64,000 nt of DNA from Bacteroidaceae bacterium (GCA_024697945.1 JAILRU010000086.1:38822-102821), one strand, 5' to 3'. Shown: positions 55,981 to 64,000, counted from the first letter of the stretch. Program-made: numbers and translations. The notes: a model not told the origin generated them from the sequence alone.

Positions 55981-57696
55981 TCACTTATAATTGTTTTCCC
56001 CCACACTTATCTTGCGGCAGTTCCTTTGCACGATTTCGTGTCCGTTCACAAACGTGTTGCCGCTGATTTCCACGTTCTCGGCATCATGCAGCAGGATAGC
56101 CGTGGAATGTCTGCCCTCTATGTGGTTGCCACGGATGAGGATGTTGCGGTTCACATGAGGGGGCGTCTCTGGCGACTCGGTGGTTACCATGATGCCCGTA
56201 GCGCGATAGCCGTTGTCCGTTCCTGCGCCGCAGATGTCGTTGTCCTCTATCCTGACATGCTCCACGGGACCAGCCTCGTTCCAGCTGAGTTCGGCACCCA
56301 GTTTGATAGCCGAGAGTGTACAGCGTCCGATGCTATTGCCGCGAACCACGACATCGCGGGCTTTCAGCAGGAAGGCTCGACCATTGTTGTAGTCATCGAC
56401 ATTATTAAGAATCTGTACGCGCGGAAAGCGAGAGTAGTTGTACATTAGCATTTTGCCCGTATCGGCAGCGGGCAACGGGCGGTCCAGGGTAACCATAACA
56501 CGCCAAGCATCGGCATCGGTTTCGCATTGGCGGCAGACGTAGCACCCCAGCTCCTGCATGTTTCTGCTATTCAGCAGGACAAGCGTGTCTCCCACTAAGG
56601 GATAATCCAGAGCCTGGGCATGGAGGTCTGCATTTTCCACACGGACCTCTACCCGGCTGAGGTCTGAGGCATCTGGCGTGATATGCCAGTAGTAATTATG
56701 GATGTTTGTACAGTCGTCGCCATTGCCCGCAAAGGTAGAGTTGCTGATGGTCAGATTACCGCTGCACGATGTGAAGTGGGTGGCATCTGTCGATGTGGAG
56801 CTGACGCGACCCGTCTCCGGAGTGATGTTCAGGCTGTCGATAAGGATATCGTGGCAGAGGTGACCGACCACTCCCATACCCGGAAAGCTCCTGATGGAGA
56901 GACTGCGGAGGGTGATGTCCTCGGATTCGCGTAGCATTACGCACGGACGGTAGTGACCGCCATAGCGGATGACACAGACGTCTCCTACGGGAGGCTTGAC
57001 GCGCGAGGTCATACGGACCAGGCCTGGCTTCAACAGCTTAGCCTCCTGAATGCCGCCGTAGTAGAAATGCCTGTGCTCGCTGCTGTAGAAATAATAGCGT
57101 CCCTGCACAATGCTGTCGATGTAGGTGTAGAGCGCAGGGTCGTATTCAATGTCGAAATTCTCTTCGCTGGTGCGGACAACCCTACCCTCAGTCGCAGCAG
57201 GACGGTGGTAGGTGATTTCCAGCCCGTCCAGAGTCAGTCGCTTGCAACCCACGAAGGAGAGCACTTGCATCCATCCTTCAACCACGAGCCGAGCCCCTTT
57301 CGCCTGGATGGTCAGGTCTTCGCAGCCCGTGAAGTCCAAGCCCGTGACGTAAGGCTTCTGCGGTTGGAAGAGCGCCCATTGCACCTCAAGACCCCTGCCC
57401 AGGGCACCGCTGATGGCCTGTCGCTCTATGTCAACAGCCGCAGCATCACTCAGTTCATACGTGCCTGGGGGAAAGACGAGCGTTGTCTGCGGATGCTGAC
57501 GGCAGTATGCAGCAGCACGCCGCAAAGCCTCCGTGTCCGGGCGACCATCATCCGGCCGGGCACCGAACTTCCCAACCGACACAGTCCGCGCCCCAACCTC
57601 CGGAACAAACAAGAAGCAAAGCAGTACAAGCGCTGCTCTTATAATTGATAATTGATAATGGATAATTGACAATTGGAAACCTTTCAACATTTTCAT
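55981..57696 (-). CDS. Secreted right-handed beta-helix protein, GH110-like
   Basis: A 571-residue exported protein. The signal peptide is unusual: FQLSIIHYQLSIIRAALVLL, whose first half is coded by an ATTGATAATTGATAATGG-type repeat. It then has VSVGKFGARPDDGRPDTEAL, the start of pectate-lyase-type beta-helices, and a ladder of parallel strands. The SSTSTDATHFTSCSGNLTI..GNGDDCTNIHNYYW block resembles alpha-1,3-galactosidases of GH110. I infer a glycosidase on galactose-containing glycans, with moderate confidence only. The gene is co-oriented with the helicase and the alpha/beta hydrolase. Confidence 0.7.
   Translation of the reverse strand: MKMLKGFQLSIIHYQLSIIRAALVLLCFLFVPEVGARTVSVGKFGARPDDGRPDTEALRRAAAYCRQHPQTTLVFPPGTYELSDAAAVDIERQAISGALGRGLEVQWALFQPQKPYVTGLDFTGCEDLTIQAKGARLVVEGWMQVLSFVGCKRLTLDGLEITYHRPAATEGRVVRTSEENFDIEYDPALYTYIDSIVQGRYYFYSSEHRHFYYGGIQEAKLLKPGLVRMTSRVKPPVGDVCVIRYGGHYRPCVMLRESEDITLRSLSIRSFPGMGVVGHLCHDILIDSLNITPETGRVSSTSTDATHFTSCSGNLTISNSTFAGNGDDCTNIHNYYWHITPDASDLSRVEVRVENADLHAQALDYPLVGDTLVLLNSRNMQELGCYVCRQCETDADAWRVMVTLDRPLPAADTGKMLMYNYSRFPRVQILNNVDDYNNGRAFLLKARDVVVRGNSIGRCTLSAIKLGAELSWNEAGPVEHVRIEDNDICGAGTDNGYRATGIMVTTESPETPPHVNRNILIRGNHIEGRHSTAILLHDAENVEISGNTFVNGHEIVQRNCRKISVGENNYK
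57641..57676 (-). repeat. In-frame ATTGATAATGGATAATTGAC repeat in a signal peptide
   Basis: On the minus strand CAATTGTCAATTATCCATTATC and further units code for QLSIIHYQLSII at the start of the beta-helix protein. The same wording is found in the rnfC-rnfD spacer. Confidence 0.75.
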
Positions 57697-57787
57697 TTTT
57701 CACTTTTTAACTTTTTCACCTTTTCACCTGTTTTCTGCTCCCCAAACTATCGTCTTTAACTCCTTTAACTTCCATTTTTTCATTTTT

Positions 57788-57879
57788 CACTTTTGACTTC
57801 GTCGAGACTGCTTCCGCTTGGCAATGCTTAAGCAAGCTTATCATTGCTCTCGCTTAATCGCAGCCTTCACTTTTCACTT
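57788..57879. repeat. 92-bp imperfect palindromic element, copy 1
   Basis: This copy and 63709-63800 match at 91 of 92 bases (difference at 57819/63740). The core GCAATGCTTAAGC..GCTTATCATTGC is a hairpin, and outer arms (GACTGC / GCAGCC and TTCCGCT / CTCGCTTAA) extend the pairing. CACTTTTGACTT and TTCACTTTTCACTT flank it. No coding function is seen. Confidence 0.9.
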
Positions 57880-57884
57880 TTTTA

Positions 57885-58805
57885 TTAGTATCCAAAGTAC
57901 CTCTTGCAATAAGCATTCAACGTGCTGTCATACCGTTCGGTGCAGTCTTTGTCGCGCAGCAGGAAATGGCTCGAGTTCGGGAACACAATCAGGTCGTAGG
58001 GCGCGGCAAGGCTGTCGTATATGGCTTGCAGAACACGATAGTGTTCCGGTCCCACCAGCCTGTCCTTTCCGCCGTAGGCAAAGATGGCAGGCAGGGCAGT
58101 CGAGTCGTTGATGTAGCACACAGGAGAAGCCATCAGCTTGATGCTGTCAAGCTGTTCCCTGGAACACTCGCTGGCTTTCATGCGCTTGCCCGTACAGCTG
58201 AAGATGAAGTCCTCCACGCGTTCCGCCTTGGCGTTCTCATCGTAAGGGAACAGGAGGCGCAGGTCCGCAGGTCCCACCTTTATCACCTCGAAACGAATAG
58301 GCAGCGGATGCGGATGATTGTAGGCAAACAGCATGGCAAGATGAGCACCAGCCGAAATGCCCGAGATAGCCATCTGGCGAATGCGAGCGCCCCTATCGGC
58401 GGCAAAGCCCACTATATGCCTGATGCACGCATCGATATCCTCCTGCATAGTGAGAAGCGACACGCTGTCCTCGCCCAGAAGGCTGTAGTTCATCGTGGCA
58501 GTGGCATACCCCTCCTGCACCCATTTGTAGCAGTCGCCGTGGCGCCACTCCTTCGAGCCGCTCACCCACGAGCCACCGTGGATGTAGAGGATAAGCGCCA
58601 GACTGTCCATCCTGTCAGCATCGACAGGCAAGTAGAGGTCATACGTATTATGCTGACGAGGCCCGTAGGAAACGTCCTGGAACCTCTTTCCATATTCGTC
58701 GTGCCATTCAGGTCTGAACACAAACCATGCCACAGCAGCAGCAATGACGACCATCACAACCACCACCACAAGGCACCCACATCCTTTCTTCAAACAACCT
58801 TTCAT
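57885..58805 (-). CDS. Membrane-anchored or exported alpha/beta hydrolase (esterase)
   Basis: A 306-residue alpha/beta hydrolase of the carboxylesterase/BD-FAE type. The N-terminus has a Lys/Cys start and a long hydrophobic stretch (LVVVVVMVVIAAAVAWFVF), likely a signal anchor. The oxyanion loop is YIHGGSWVSGS and the nucleophile serine lies in ISGISAGAH; Asp and His near YGGKDRL and NSSHF complete a triad. It may remove acyl groups from plant or host glycans, inferred from its neighbours. I start at 58805; an in-frame ATG 54 bases upstream would add residues coded by spacer repeats. Confidence 0.85.
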   Translation of the reverse strand: MKGCLKKGCGCLVVVVVMVVIAAAVAWFVFRPEWHDEYGKRFQDVSYGPRQHNTYDLYLPVDADRMDSLALILYIHGGSWVSGSKEWRHGDCYKWVQEGYATATMNYSLLGEDSVSLLTMQEDIDACIRHIVGFAADRGARIRQMAISGISAGAHLAMLFAYNHPHPLPIRFEVIKVGPADLRLLFPYDENAKAERVEDFIFSCTGKRMKASECSREQLDSIKLMASPVCYINDSTALPAIFAYGGKDRLVGPEHYRVLQAIYDSLAAPYDLIVFPNSSHFLLRDKDCTERYDSTLNAYCKRYFGY

Positions 58806-58877
58806 ATTTTCATTATTTATAACTTCACTTCCATTCCCTTTAACTCCCCTTCCATTCAATTATGTATTTTTTTTCTG

Positions 58878-58908
58878 CAAAGATACGACTTTTTATTCAT
58901 AATTCAAA
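58878..58908 (-). promoter_or_regulatory. Promoter of the alpha/beta hydrolase gene
   Basis: On the minus strand TTTG (complement of 58905-58908) and TATCTTTG (complement of 58878-58885) are 19 bp apart. The TTTG is part of a TTTTGAATT dispersed repeat unit. Confidence 0.75.
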
Positions 58909-58918
58909 AAAATATCAA

Positions 58919-58933
58919 GGCGGTAGCAAATTC
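58919..58933 (-). repeat. GAATTTGCTACCGCC core, reversed copy
   Basis: A perfect 15-bp copy, preceded on the minus strand by AATGAAGAATGATAAATGAAAAATGATG, a looser version of the heptamers beside the other two copies. Confidence 0.75.
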
Positions 58934-58959
58934 ATCATTTTTCATTTATCATTCTTCAT

Positions 58960-59889
58960 TTAGCCAGAAGGGGCGCGATTGAAAACTCGTGCTACCAACG
59001 CTCCGCTGATATTATGCCACACGCTGAAAATAGCTCCCGGGATGGATGCCAAGGGATAGGCCGCAAAGTGTATGGTAGCCAGACTGCTGGCCAATCCCGA
59101 GTTCTGCATGCCTACCTCGATAGAGATAGCCCGTTTCTTGGGTTCGGAAAGCCTTAACAGCCTGCCTATCAGATAGCCAAGACCCAGTCCACAAATATTG
59201 TGCAAGACGACCACCAGGATAATAACCAGTCCTCCTGCCGACAGCTTGCTGGCATTGGCAGCAATGACAATAGCCACAATAAATGCAATGGCAATCGACG
59301 AGAACGCCGGGAGATAGTCCGTCATTTTCTCCGTAAACTTAGGCCACAGCCACTTAACCAACAATCCGATGACAATGGGCAGGATGACTACCCAAAGAAT
59401 GCTCAGAAACATATTTGTCACATTCACGTCAACGCTCTTTCCCGCCAAAGCCCATGTGAGAACAGGCGTGAGGAAAGGTGCCAGTAAAGTGGAAACGCCC
59501 GTCATTCCCACGGAGAGAGCCAGGTCGCCCTTGGCCAGATAGGTAATCACGTTGGAGGCTGTACCACCCGGACAACAACCGACCAGAACTACGCCCAATG
59601 CCAGCGCCTCGTCGAGCGAAAACAGACGGGACAGTCCCCATGCCAGCAGCGGCATGATGGTGAACTGCGCCAGACAACCCGTGATGACATCCTTCGGACG
59701 ACTGAACACAACCTTGAAGTCCTGGAGGTTCAGCGTCAGTCCCATGCCGAACATCACCACTCCCAGCAGATAGTTAATGGCCTTGGGAGGCACCACAGAC
59801 AGCGTCTCGGGAAACACCAATGCCAGTACCGCAGAAGCCAGCACCAACAAGCCCATGAATTCTGATATATAATGACAAAGTTTCTTCAT
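58960..59889 (-). CDS. Bile acid:sodium symporter (BASS) family transporter
   Basis: A 309-residue inner-membrane transporter with nine or ten hydrophobic segments. The family block GCCPGGTASNVITYLAKGDLA and the late EVGMQNSGLASSLA are both clear. BASS members move organic anions such as bile acids, pantothenate or keto acids with sodium; the substrate here is not known. It lies 15 bp behind the GH16 gene and probably shares its mRNA. Confidence 0.92.
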   Translation of the reverse strand: MKKLCHYISEFMGLLVLASAVLALVFPETLSVVPPKAINYLLGVVMFGMGLTLNLQDFKVVFSRPKDVITGCLAQFTIMPLLAWGLSRLFSLDEALALGVVLVGCCPGGTASNVITYLAKGDLALSVGMTGVSTLLAPFLTPVLTWALAGKSVDVNVTNMFLSILWVVILPIVIGLLVKWLWPKFTEKMTDYLPAFSSIAIAFIVAIVIAANASKLSAGGLVIILVVVLHNICGLGLGYLIGRLLRLSEPKKRAISIEVGMQNSGLASSLATIHFAAYPLASIPGAIFSVWHNISGALVARVFNRAPSG

Positions 59890-59904
59890 TCTTTATTCTT
59901 TATT

Positions 59905-60702
59905 CTAATGTCGTGTATATACCTTAATCCAGTCCACTCTAAGTTCCGATGGGAGTTGCTCAGGAGCATTCACAGGTCCTACCCAATTGCCGCCAAGTTG
60001 ATTGGAAAGAATGATGTAGAACGGATAGTCGGGCCAAGGGAACTGATACGCCTTGTCAGCAATACGGGGATAAGTCATCGTTTTCTTCCCGTTAATGAAA
60101 AAGCAGATGCTATCGGGATGAATCTCTGTGGAATACGTGTTCCAATCGTTGACGTTGAACTCCGCGGCTACGGTTTGTTTTGGCTTGTTCTCGTCATTGA
60201 TATGAAGCGTGTAGTGCGAGTGTACCGTCTGATGCGCTACAGTCTCGAAGTTGACGTGTTCCATGATGTCTATCTCGGCATAGTTCGGTGCCGGCACCAC
60301 GGTATCGGGCATCAGCCACAGCGCAGGCCAGAATCCCTGCACATTGTTGTAGCGGGCACGGATATCAAACCTGGCAAGTCGGAACGACTTCTTATGGCTG
60401 CTCCAGATGCCGCCAGTAACGAAGGGCGTGGTGTCAGTCCCCGATTTGTCGTTTTCCTTGCCCAGGAGCACCAGCTGTCCGTCTTCGATGTATGCCAGGT
60501 CCGGACGTAGCGACATCATGTCGTCCCAGTCAGAAGGCCCCTTCCCTATTCGCGACCATACACGCTCGTCAATCACCTTACCCTTGAAGTCTTCCTTCCA
60601 GACCAACTTCCAACCCGACGGATGTACGGCACAACTTGACAAAAGCGTCACCATAACCGCCGCCAATGTCAAAAAGAAGACAAATCTTTTCATGTCGCTC
60701 AT
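59905..60702 (-). CDS. GH16 family beta-glucanase-type lipoprotein
   Basis: A 265-residue glycoside hydrolase. The signal MKRFVFFLTLAAVMVTLLSSC ends in a lipobox, so the enzyme is likely lipid-anchored. The jelly-roll fold shows WKLVWKEDFKG, GFWPALWLMPD, the catalytic pair in AEIDIMEHV and HTxH-type VHSHYTLH. Substrates of the family include laminarin, lichenin and related galactans. The start is ATG at 60702 or, three codons later, 60693; farther in-frame codons lie upstream of the promoter. Confidence 0.92.
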   Translation of the reverse strand: MSDMKRFVFFLTLAAVMVTLLSSCAVHPSGWKLVWKEDFKGKVIDERVWSRIGKGPSDWDDMMSLRPDLAYIEDGQLVLLGKENDKSGTDTTPFVTGGIWSSHKKSFRLARFDIRARYNNVQGFWPALWLMPDTVVPAPNYAEIDIMEHVNFETVAHQTVHSHYTLHINDENKPKQTVAAEFNVNDWNTYSTEIHPDSICFFINGKKTMTYPRIADKAYQFPWPDYPFYIILSNQLGGNWVGPVNAPEQLPSELRVDWIKVYTRH

Positions 60703-60728
60703 GATTTCTTTTCGTCGTTTTACGATTG

Positions 60729-60736
60729 CAAATATA
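60729..60736 (-). promoter_or_regulatory. -7 box of the GH16-BASS unit
   Basis: On the minus strand TATATTTG followed by CAATCG, 27 bp before the GH16 start. Confidence 0.55.
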
Positions 60737-60841
60737 AGAATTATTGCCCAATCCCCCACTCTATTCGCATCTTTTGTTACGCAAAATAGATAAAATGTAT
60801 TGAAAATGCCCCTGCGATTTTTCTTGTTGCAGAAAATTTTG

Positions 60842-60849
60842 TAACTTTG
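60842..60849 (+). promoter_or_regulatory. -7 box of the GH2 gene
   Basis: TAACTTTG followed by TTGCGG, 51 bp before the GH2 ATG. The -33 region is T-rich without a perfect TTTG. Confidence 0.6.
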
Positions 60850-60900
60850 TTGCGGCGCACATGAGTAAACGGACATTATATGCGCCTTTAAATCGACACT

Positions 60901-63522
60901 ATGATGAAGAAAGAGATTATTTGCCTACTGGCTGTATCGGGATTATTGTTTGCTGCGCCGATGGGCGCGGGCGCTGAACGTAAGCAATCGTTTGACGAGG
61001 GATGGCGATTCCATCGTGGAGAGGTGGTTAACGCAGAGGCTGTCAACTTCGATGACTCTAAATGGCGCGAGGTCATCGTGCCGCACGACTTCAGCATGGA
61101 ACCTGTGGCGTATGCCCACGACTATAGGGAGCAGACCCCCGAGTGGAAAAACTGGCAGGTAGGACCTTTCTCACGCCTGAGCATAGGTGACAGCGACACG
61201 GGTCAGACTGTGGGCGGCACAGGTTGGTACCGCAAGACGTTCACGTTGCCTACCGATGGGGGTTCCTTGGATAAGACACTCAGAGATAAGACGTTCCGCC
61301 TGCGCTTTGATGGCGTGTATAATCAAGCCGAGGTATGGGTGAACGGACGTAAAGCGGCGATGAACGTCTATGGCTATATGCCTTTCGTGGTGGAGCTGAA
61401 CGACATCCTTAGCGACAAGGCATACCGCAACACGAACGACGAGCGACAAGTGACCGTTGCCGTCAAGGCGGTCAACGAGGGCATGAACAGCCGATGGTAT
61501 GCAGGCAGCGGCATCTTCCGCCATGTCTGGTTGGAGACAACCGGCAGACTGCGTCTCGACGAATGGGACACCTATGTCGATGCATCGGAAGTGAACGGGA
61601 AGAACGCTCTCGTCAAGGTGAAGGCAAAGGTGCTTAACGAGAATGCGGCAACGGCAAGCGGCGAGTTGAAGGTGGAGATTTTGGATGCCGAGAGTCACGT
61701 TGTGGCTACCAGCCTCACCCCCAGCCCCTCTCCAAAGGGCGAGGGGTGTATGTTGACTGTGAAGTCCCCGCGTCTGTGGTCTGTCGATTCGCCTTATCGC
61801 TACACCGCTCGTATCAGTCTGCTCGATGATGCCAAGAGTGAGCTCGATGCGATAGTCATTCCCTTTGGCATCCGAACCATCAGCTTTTCTGTCGATAAAG
61901 GCTTCCTGCTCAATGGCAAGCCGATGAAGCTGCGTGGCGGTTGCGTGCATCACGACAACGGATTGCTGGGCGCTGCTGCCATCGACCGCGCTGAGGTGCG
62001 AAAGGTTGAACTGATGAAGGCGCAGGGCTACAATGCGGTTCGCACGAGCCACAACATGCCCACCGAGGCTTTCCTCAATGCCTGCGACAGTCTCGGCATG
62101 TTGGTCATCGATGAATGCTTCGACCAGTGGGAAGAGCCCAAACGCAAGGACGATTACAGCAATTACTTCTCGAAGGAAAAGCAGGTCATCATCGATGGCA
62201 AGCCAGTTGGCATTGGCACGACAAACTTTGAATACGATGCTGCCTTGATGGTGCGCCGCGACCGCAACCATCCCAGCATCATCATGTGGAGCATCGGCAA
62301 CGAGATTGCCCAGCGTTCGGACGTACCTCGCGGCAAGGAACTTGCCGAGGCCATCGTCCGTGTTATCAAGCGGGAAGACACGACACGACCCACAACCTTT
62401 GCCGTTTGCGAATTCTGGGACCGTCAGGCACAGAAGTTCACGTGGGAAAAGGACTCCTATCGTGCCTTTGAGAACGTAGAGGTGGGCGGCTATAACTATG
62501 GGCTTCAATATTACGAGAGCGACCACGAGAAGTTTCCTGAGCGCATCATGTACGGTTCCGAATCGTTTCCCAACGCTGTGGCTGCCAACTGGAACACAAT
62601 CGAGAAGCATCCCTATATCCTCGGCGACTTCGTATGGACTGCAATGGACTATATTGGCGAGGCAGGCATCAGTCACGTTGTGGAGCGTAGCGACCGCGGC
62701 TGGATTCAGAATCTTGCCTGGCCCTGGTTCAATGCCTGGTGTGGCGACATCGACCTGATAGGCCAGAAAAAGCCGCAATCCTATTATCGCGATGTGGTAT
62801 GGGGCGAGCGACAGATAGCTATGGCAGTACGCCCGTCTGTGACCGATGGCGAATACGAGGATGCATTAGGCTGGTGCTGGACAGCGGAAGAGAACCACTG
62901 GGATTGGGGCGGTTATCTCCCCGTCGATATTCGTCCCGAGAAGTACGACAACGCCTCTCTTCGTGGCGTGGTTCACAATGTCAACGGCCATCGCAGCGAC
63001 TCCCTACGCGTCAACGTCTATACCCGTGAGTCCCGTGTCCGCCTGTCCATCAATGGCAGGGTTATAGGAGAGCAGGACGTCAATCCAGACAATTACACAG
63101 CCACCTTCCGCGTGGCTTACGAGCCTGGCGAACTGAAGGCAGAAGTGGTTCGCGGCAAGAAGGCCGAAGTCGTGTTCCGCACCTCAGGCGCTCCTGCTGC
63201 CATACAGTTTGAGTCCGCTGGCAAAGTCATCAGCGCCTCTCACAATGACCTTGCCTATGTAAATATTAAGGTAGTGGATTCAGATGGCAACCTCTGCCCC
63301 ACAGCCGAGATTCCCCTTGACATCAAGACCTCTGGCGCTCGTCACATTGCCATTGCCGGAACAGGCCATCCCTACGACCTCCGTTCCTTCCGTTCGCTCA
63401 ATCCCACCACTTTCCGTGGACAAGCCCTCCTCATCATCCAGCCGCAAGGAGAGAAAGGCACCGTCAATATAACAGTCTCATCGCCCAAGTCCCAAGGGAC
63501 GTACAGCATAGAGATGAAGTGA
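60901..63522 (+). CDS. GH2 family beta-galactosidase-type glycosidase
   Basis: An 873-residue secreted enzyme with a signal peptide (about 1-25). GH2 domains follow in order: sugar-binding jelly roll (GWRFHRGEVVNAEAVNFDDS, WYRKTFTLP), Ig-like domain, TIM barrel with RGGCVHHDNGLLG, HNMPTEAF, the acid/base in WSIGNEIAQ (about 467) and the nucleophile in YGSESFPN (about 552), and C-terminal beta domains. Residues about 272-284 (SLTPSPSPKGEGC) come from a CCCCTCTCC..GGCGAGGGG repeat placed in the Ig-like domain. The reaction is probably on beta-galactosides, but other GH2 activities cannot be excluded. Confidence 0.92.
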   Translation: MMKKEIICLLAVSGLLFAAPMGAGAERKQSFDEGWRFHRGEVVNAEAVNFDDSKWREVIVPHDFSMEPVAYAHDYREQTPEWKNWQVGPFSRLSIGDSDTGQTVGGTGWYRKTFTLPTDGGSLDKTLRDKTFRLRFDGVYNQAEVWVNGRKAAMNVYGYMPFVVELNDILSDKAYRNTNDERQVTVAVKAVNEGMNSRWYAGSGIFRHVWLETTGRLRLDEWDTYVDASEVNGKNALVKVKAKVLNENAATASGELKVEILDAESHVVATSLTPSPSPKGEGCMLTVKSPRLWSVDSPYRYTARISLLDDAKSELDAIVIPFGIRTISFSVDKGFLLNGKPMKLRGGCVHHDNGLLGAAAIDRAEVRKVELMKAQGYNAVRTSHNMPTEAFLNACDSLGMLVIDECFDQWEEPKRKDDYSNYFSKEKQVIIDGKPVGIGTTNFEYDAALMVRRDRNHPSIIMWSIGNEIAQRSDVPRGKELAEAIVRVIKREDTTRPTTFAVCEFWDRQAQKFTWEKDSYRAFENVEVGGYNYGLQYYESDHEKFPERIMYGSESFPNAVAANWNTIEKHPYILGDFVWTAMDYIGEAGISHVVERSDRGWIQNLAWPWFNAWCGDIDLIGQKKPQSYYRDVVWGERQIAMAVRPSVTDGEYEDALGWCWTAEENHWDWGGYLPVDIRPEKYDNASLRGVVHNVNGHRSDSLRVNVYTRESRVRLSINGRVIGEQDVNPDNYTATFRVAYEPGELKAEVVRGKKAEVVFRTSGAPAAIQFESAGKVISASHNDLAYVNIKVVDSDGNLCPTAEIPLDIKTSGARHIAIAGTGHPYDLRSFRSLNPTTFRGQALLIIQPQGEKGTVNITVSSPKSQGTYSIEMK
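61714..61752 (+). repeat. In-frame CTCACCCCCAGCCCCTCTCC repeat inside the GH2 gene
   Basis: CAGCCCCTCTCC and GGCGAGGGGTG form an inverted pair and code for LTPSPSPKGEG, a phrase foreign to GH2 domains. The frame is kept. Confidence 0.8.
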
Positions 63523-63708
63523 ACACAGCTTACAGCATCTTATTGTTCGGAGCTAAGCTTGGGGGGAATCCGCGACTACCTCCGCTTGGCTAACATTGCG
63601 CCTTTTCATTTCCCTTTTCATTTCTTTTTCCCCCTTTCATTTTCACTTTTCACTTTTCACTTTCTTTTTGGTCACATCAAACATCGCGCCCTTTCATTTT
63701 TCACTTTT

Positions 63709-63800
63709 CACTTTTGACTTCGTCGAGACTGCTTCCGCTCGGCAATGCTTAAGCAAGCTTATCATTGCTCTCGCTTAATCGCAGCCTTCACTTTTCACTT
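63709..63800. repeat. 92-bp imperfect palindromic element, copy 2
   Basis: Same sequence as 57788-57879 apart from one base, in the same orientation, 5.9 kb away. It ends in the same CACTTTTCACTT flank. Confidence 0.9.
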
Positions 63801-63863
63801 CCTTGGGGGTCAGACCACTGGAAATTGATAATTGATAAATTGATTTTTTTGCATTTCTTAACA

Positions 63864-63893
63864 GAAAAGCCCTGCTTCACAGCAGAGCTTTTC
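63864..63893. terminator. Hairpin before the window end
   Basis: GAAAAGCCCTGC and GCAGAGCTTTTC pair with one mismatch across a 6-nt loop. No long T-run follows, so it may be a weak terminator or the edge of a mobile element. Confidence 0.5.
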
Positions 63894-63959
63894 CGCAATT
63901 CAAAAGTACAATGAAAACGCAATTTTTGCAATTTACCCAAAACTCAAAAACTAGGAATT

Positions 63960-64000
63960 ATGAACAACTTTCGTTATCTTGTCAACATAGTAGCTCAGGC
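63960..64000 (+). CDS. Possible gene start at the window edge (3' partial)
   Basis: ATG at 63960 follows AGGAATT and opens MNNFRYLVNIVAQ before the window ends. Thirteen codons are too few to name a family. Confidence 0.3.
   Translation, partial: MNNFRYLVNIVAQ

Larger units (their letters stand above)
63523..63959. other. Gene-free, repeat-rich stretch after the GH2 gene
   Basis: Apart from the 92-bp element and a hairpin, it holds CTTTTCATTT/CACTTTTCACTT spacer repeats and, at 63571-63602, GACTACCTCCGCTTGGCTAA followed by CATTGCG, a possible fragment of the 92-bp element. No gene or RNA is recognised. Confidence 0.6.

Noticed and set aside
61171..62778. A 535-codon frame antisense to the GH2 gene
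   Set aside because: It mirrors the codon structure of the GH2 enzyme, whose catalytic motifs are clear; the antisense product has no recognisable domain.

Overview
The window comes from a Bacteroidales genome, most likely Prevotella or a close relative. I base this on gene content and signals, not on a database search: TAnnTTTG promoter boxes with a TTTG about 19-20 bp upstream, an rseC-rnfBCDGEA cluster, a SprA-type type IX secretion (T9SS) translocon, cargo proteins ending in WYDL.GR..-KGIYI tails, streptopain-like C10 proteases with dockerin-like tails, and pectin-degrading enzymes.

Layout. 1-3.4 kb: end of a secreted surface protein, ispE, a YihY/BrkB membrane protein, and RNase P RNA on the minus strand. 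3.4-10.2 kb: rseC, the complete Rnf operon and galE. 10.2-18.5 kb: two tandem secreted C10 proteases and an ABC exporter with stop/start overlaps. 18.5-23.5 kb: ispH, meaB, a DUF1573 protein and a GT-C glycosyltransferase. 23.5-27.4 kb: a decayed InlB/BspA-like surface protein gene with two in-frame stops, a signal-peptide/tail relic and a small protein. 27.6-35.4 kb: sprA. 35.5-42.2 kb: ruvA, cysQ, hisS, a tetrapyrrole-methylase-type methyltransferase, a GT2 glycosyltransferase, radC, a DUF59 protein and an LpxH-type hydrolase. 42.2-52.4 kb: a minus-strand operon for rhamnogalacturonan I (PL11, GH35, a GH105-GH106 fusion, a GH28-CE12 fusion). 52.6-63.5 kb: Tat oxidoreductase, UPF1-like helicase, beta-helix protein, alpha/beta hydrolase, BASS transporter, GH16 and GH2 enzymes.

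How the parts fit. SprA would export cargo such as the PL11 lyase and the surface proteins carrying the T9SS-type tail. In the pectin operon, PL11 would cut the rhamnogalacturonan I backbone, CE12 deacetylate it, GH28 and GH106 trim galacturonate and rhamnose, GH105 remove the unsaturated end sugar and GH35 remove galactose. No SusC/SusD pair is present in the window.

The most unusual property is the density of short dispersed repeats. They fill the spacers, supply promoter -33 boxes, and lie in frame inside conserved genes (ispH, cysQ, hisS, the methyltransferase, GT2, GH2, GH105-GH106) and inside signal peptides. One forms the linker of the GH105-GH106 fusion. Another separates a surface protein from its sorting tail by a stop codon. 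Two almost identical 92-bp imperfect palindromes, with diverged relatives elsewhere, look like a non-autonomous REP/MITE-type element.
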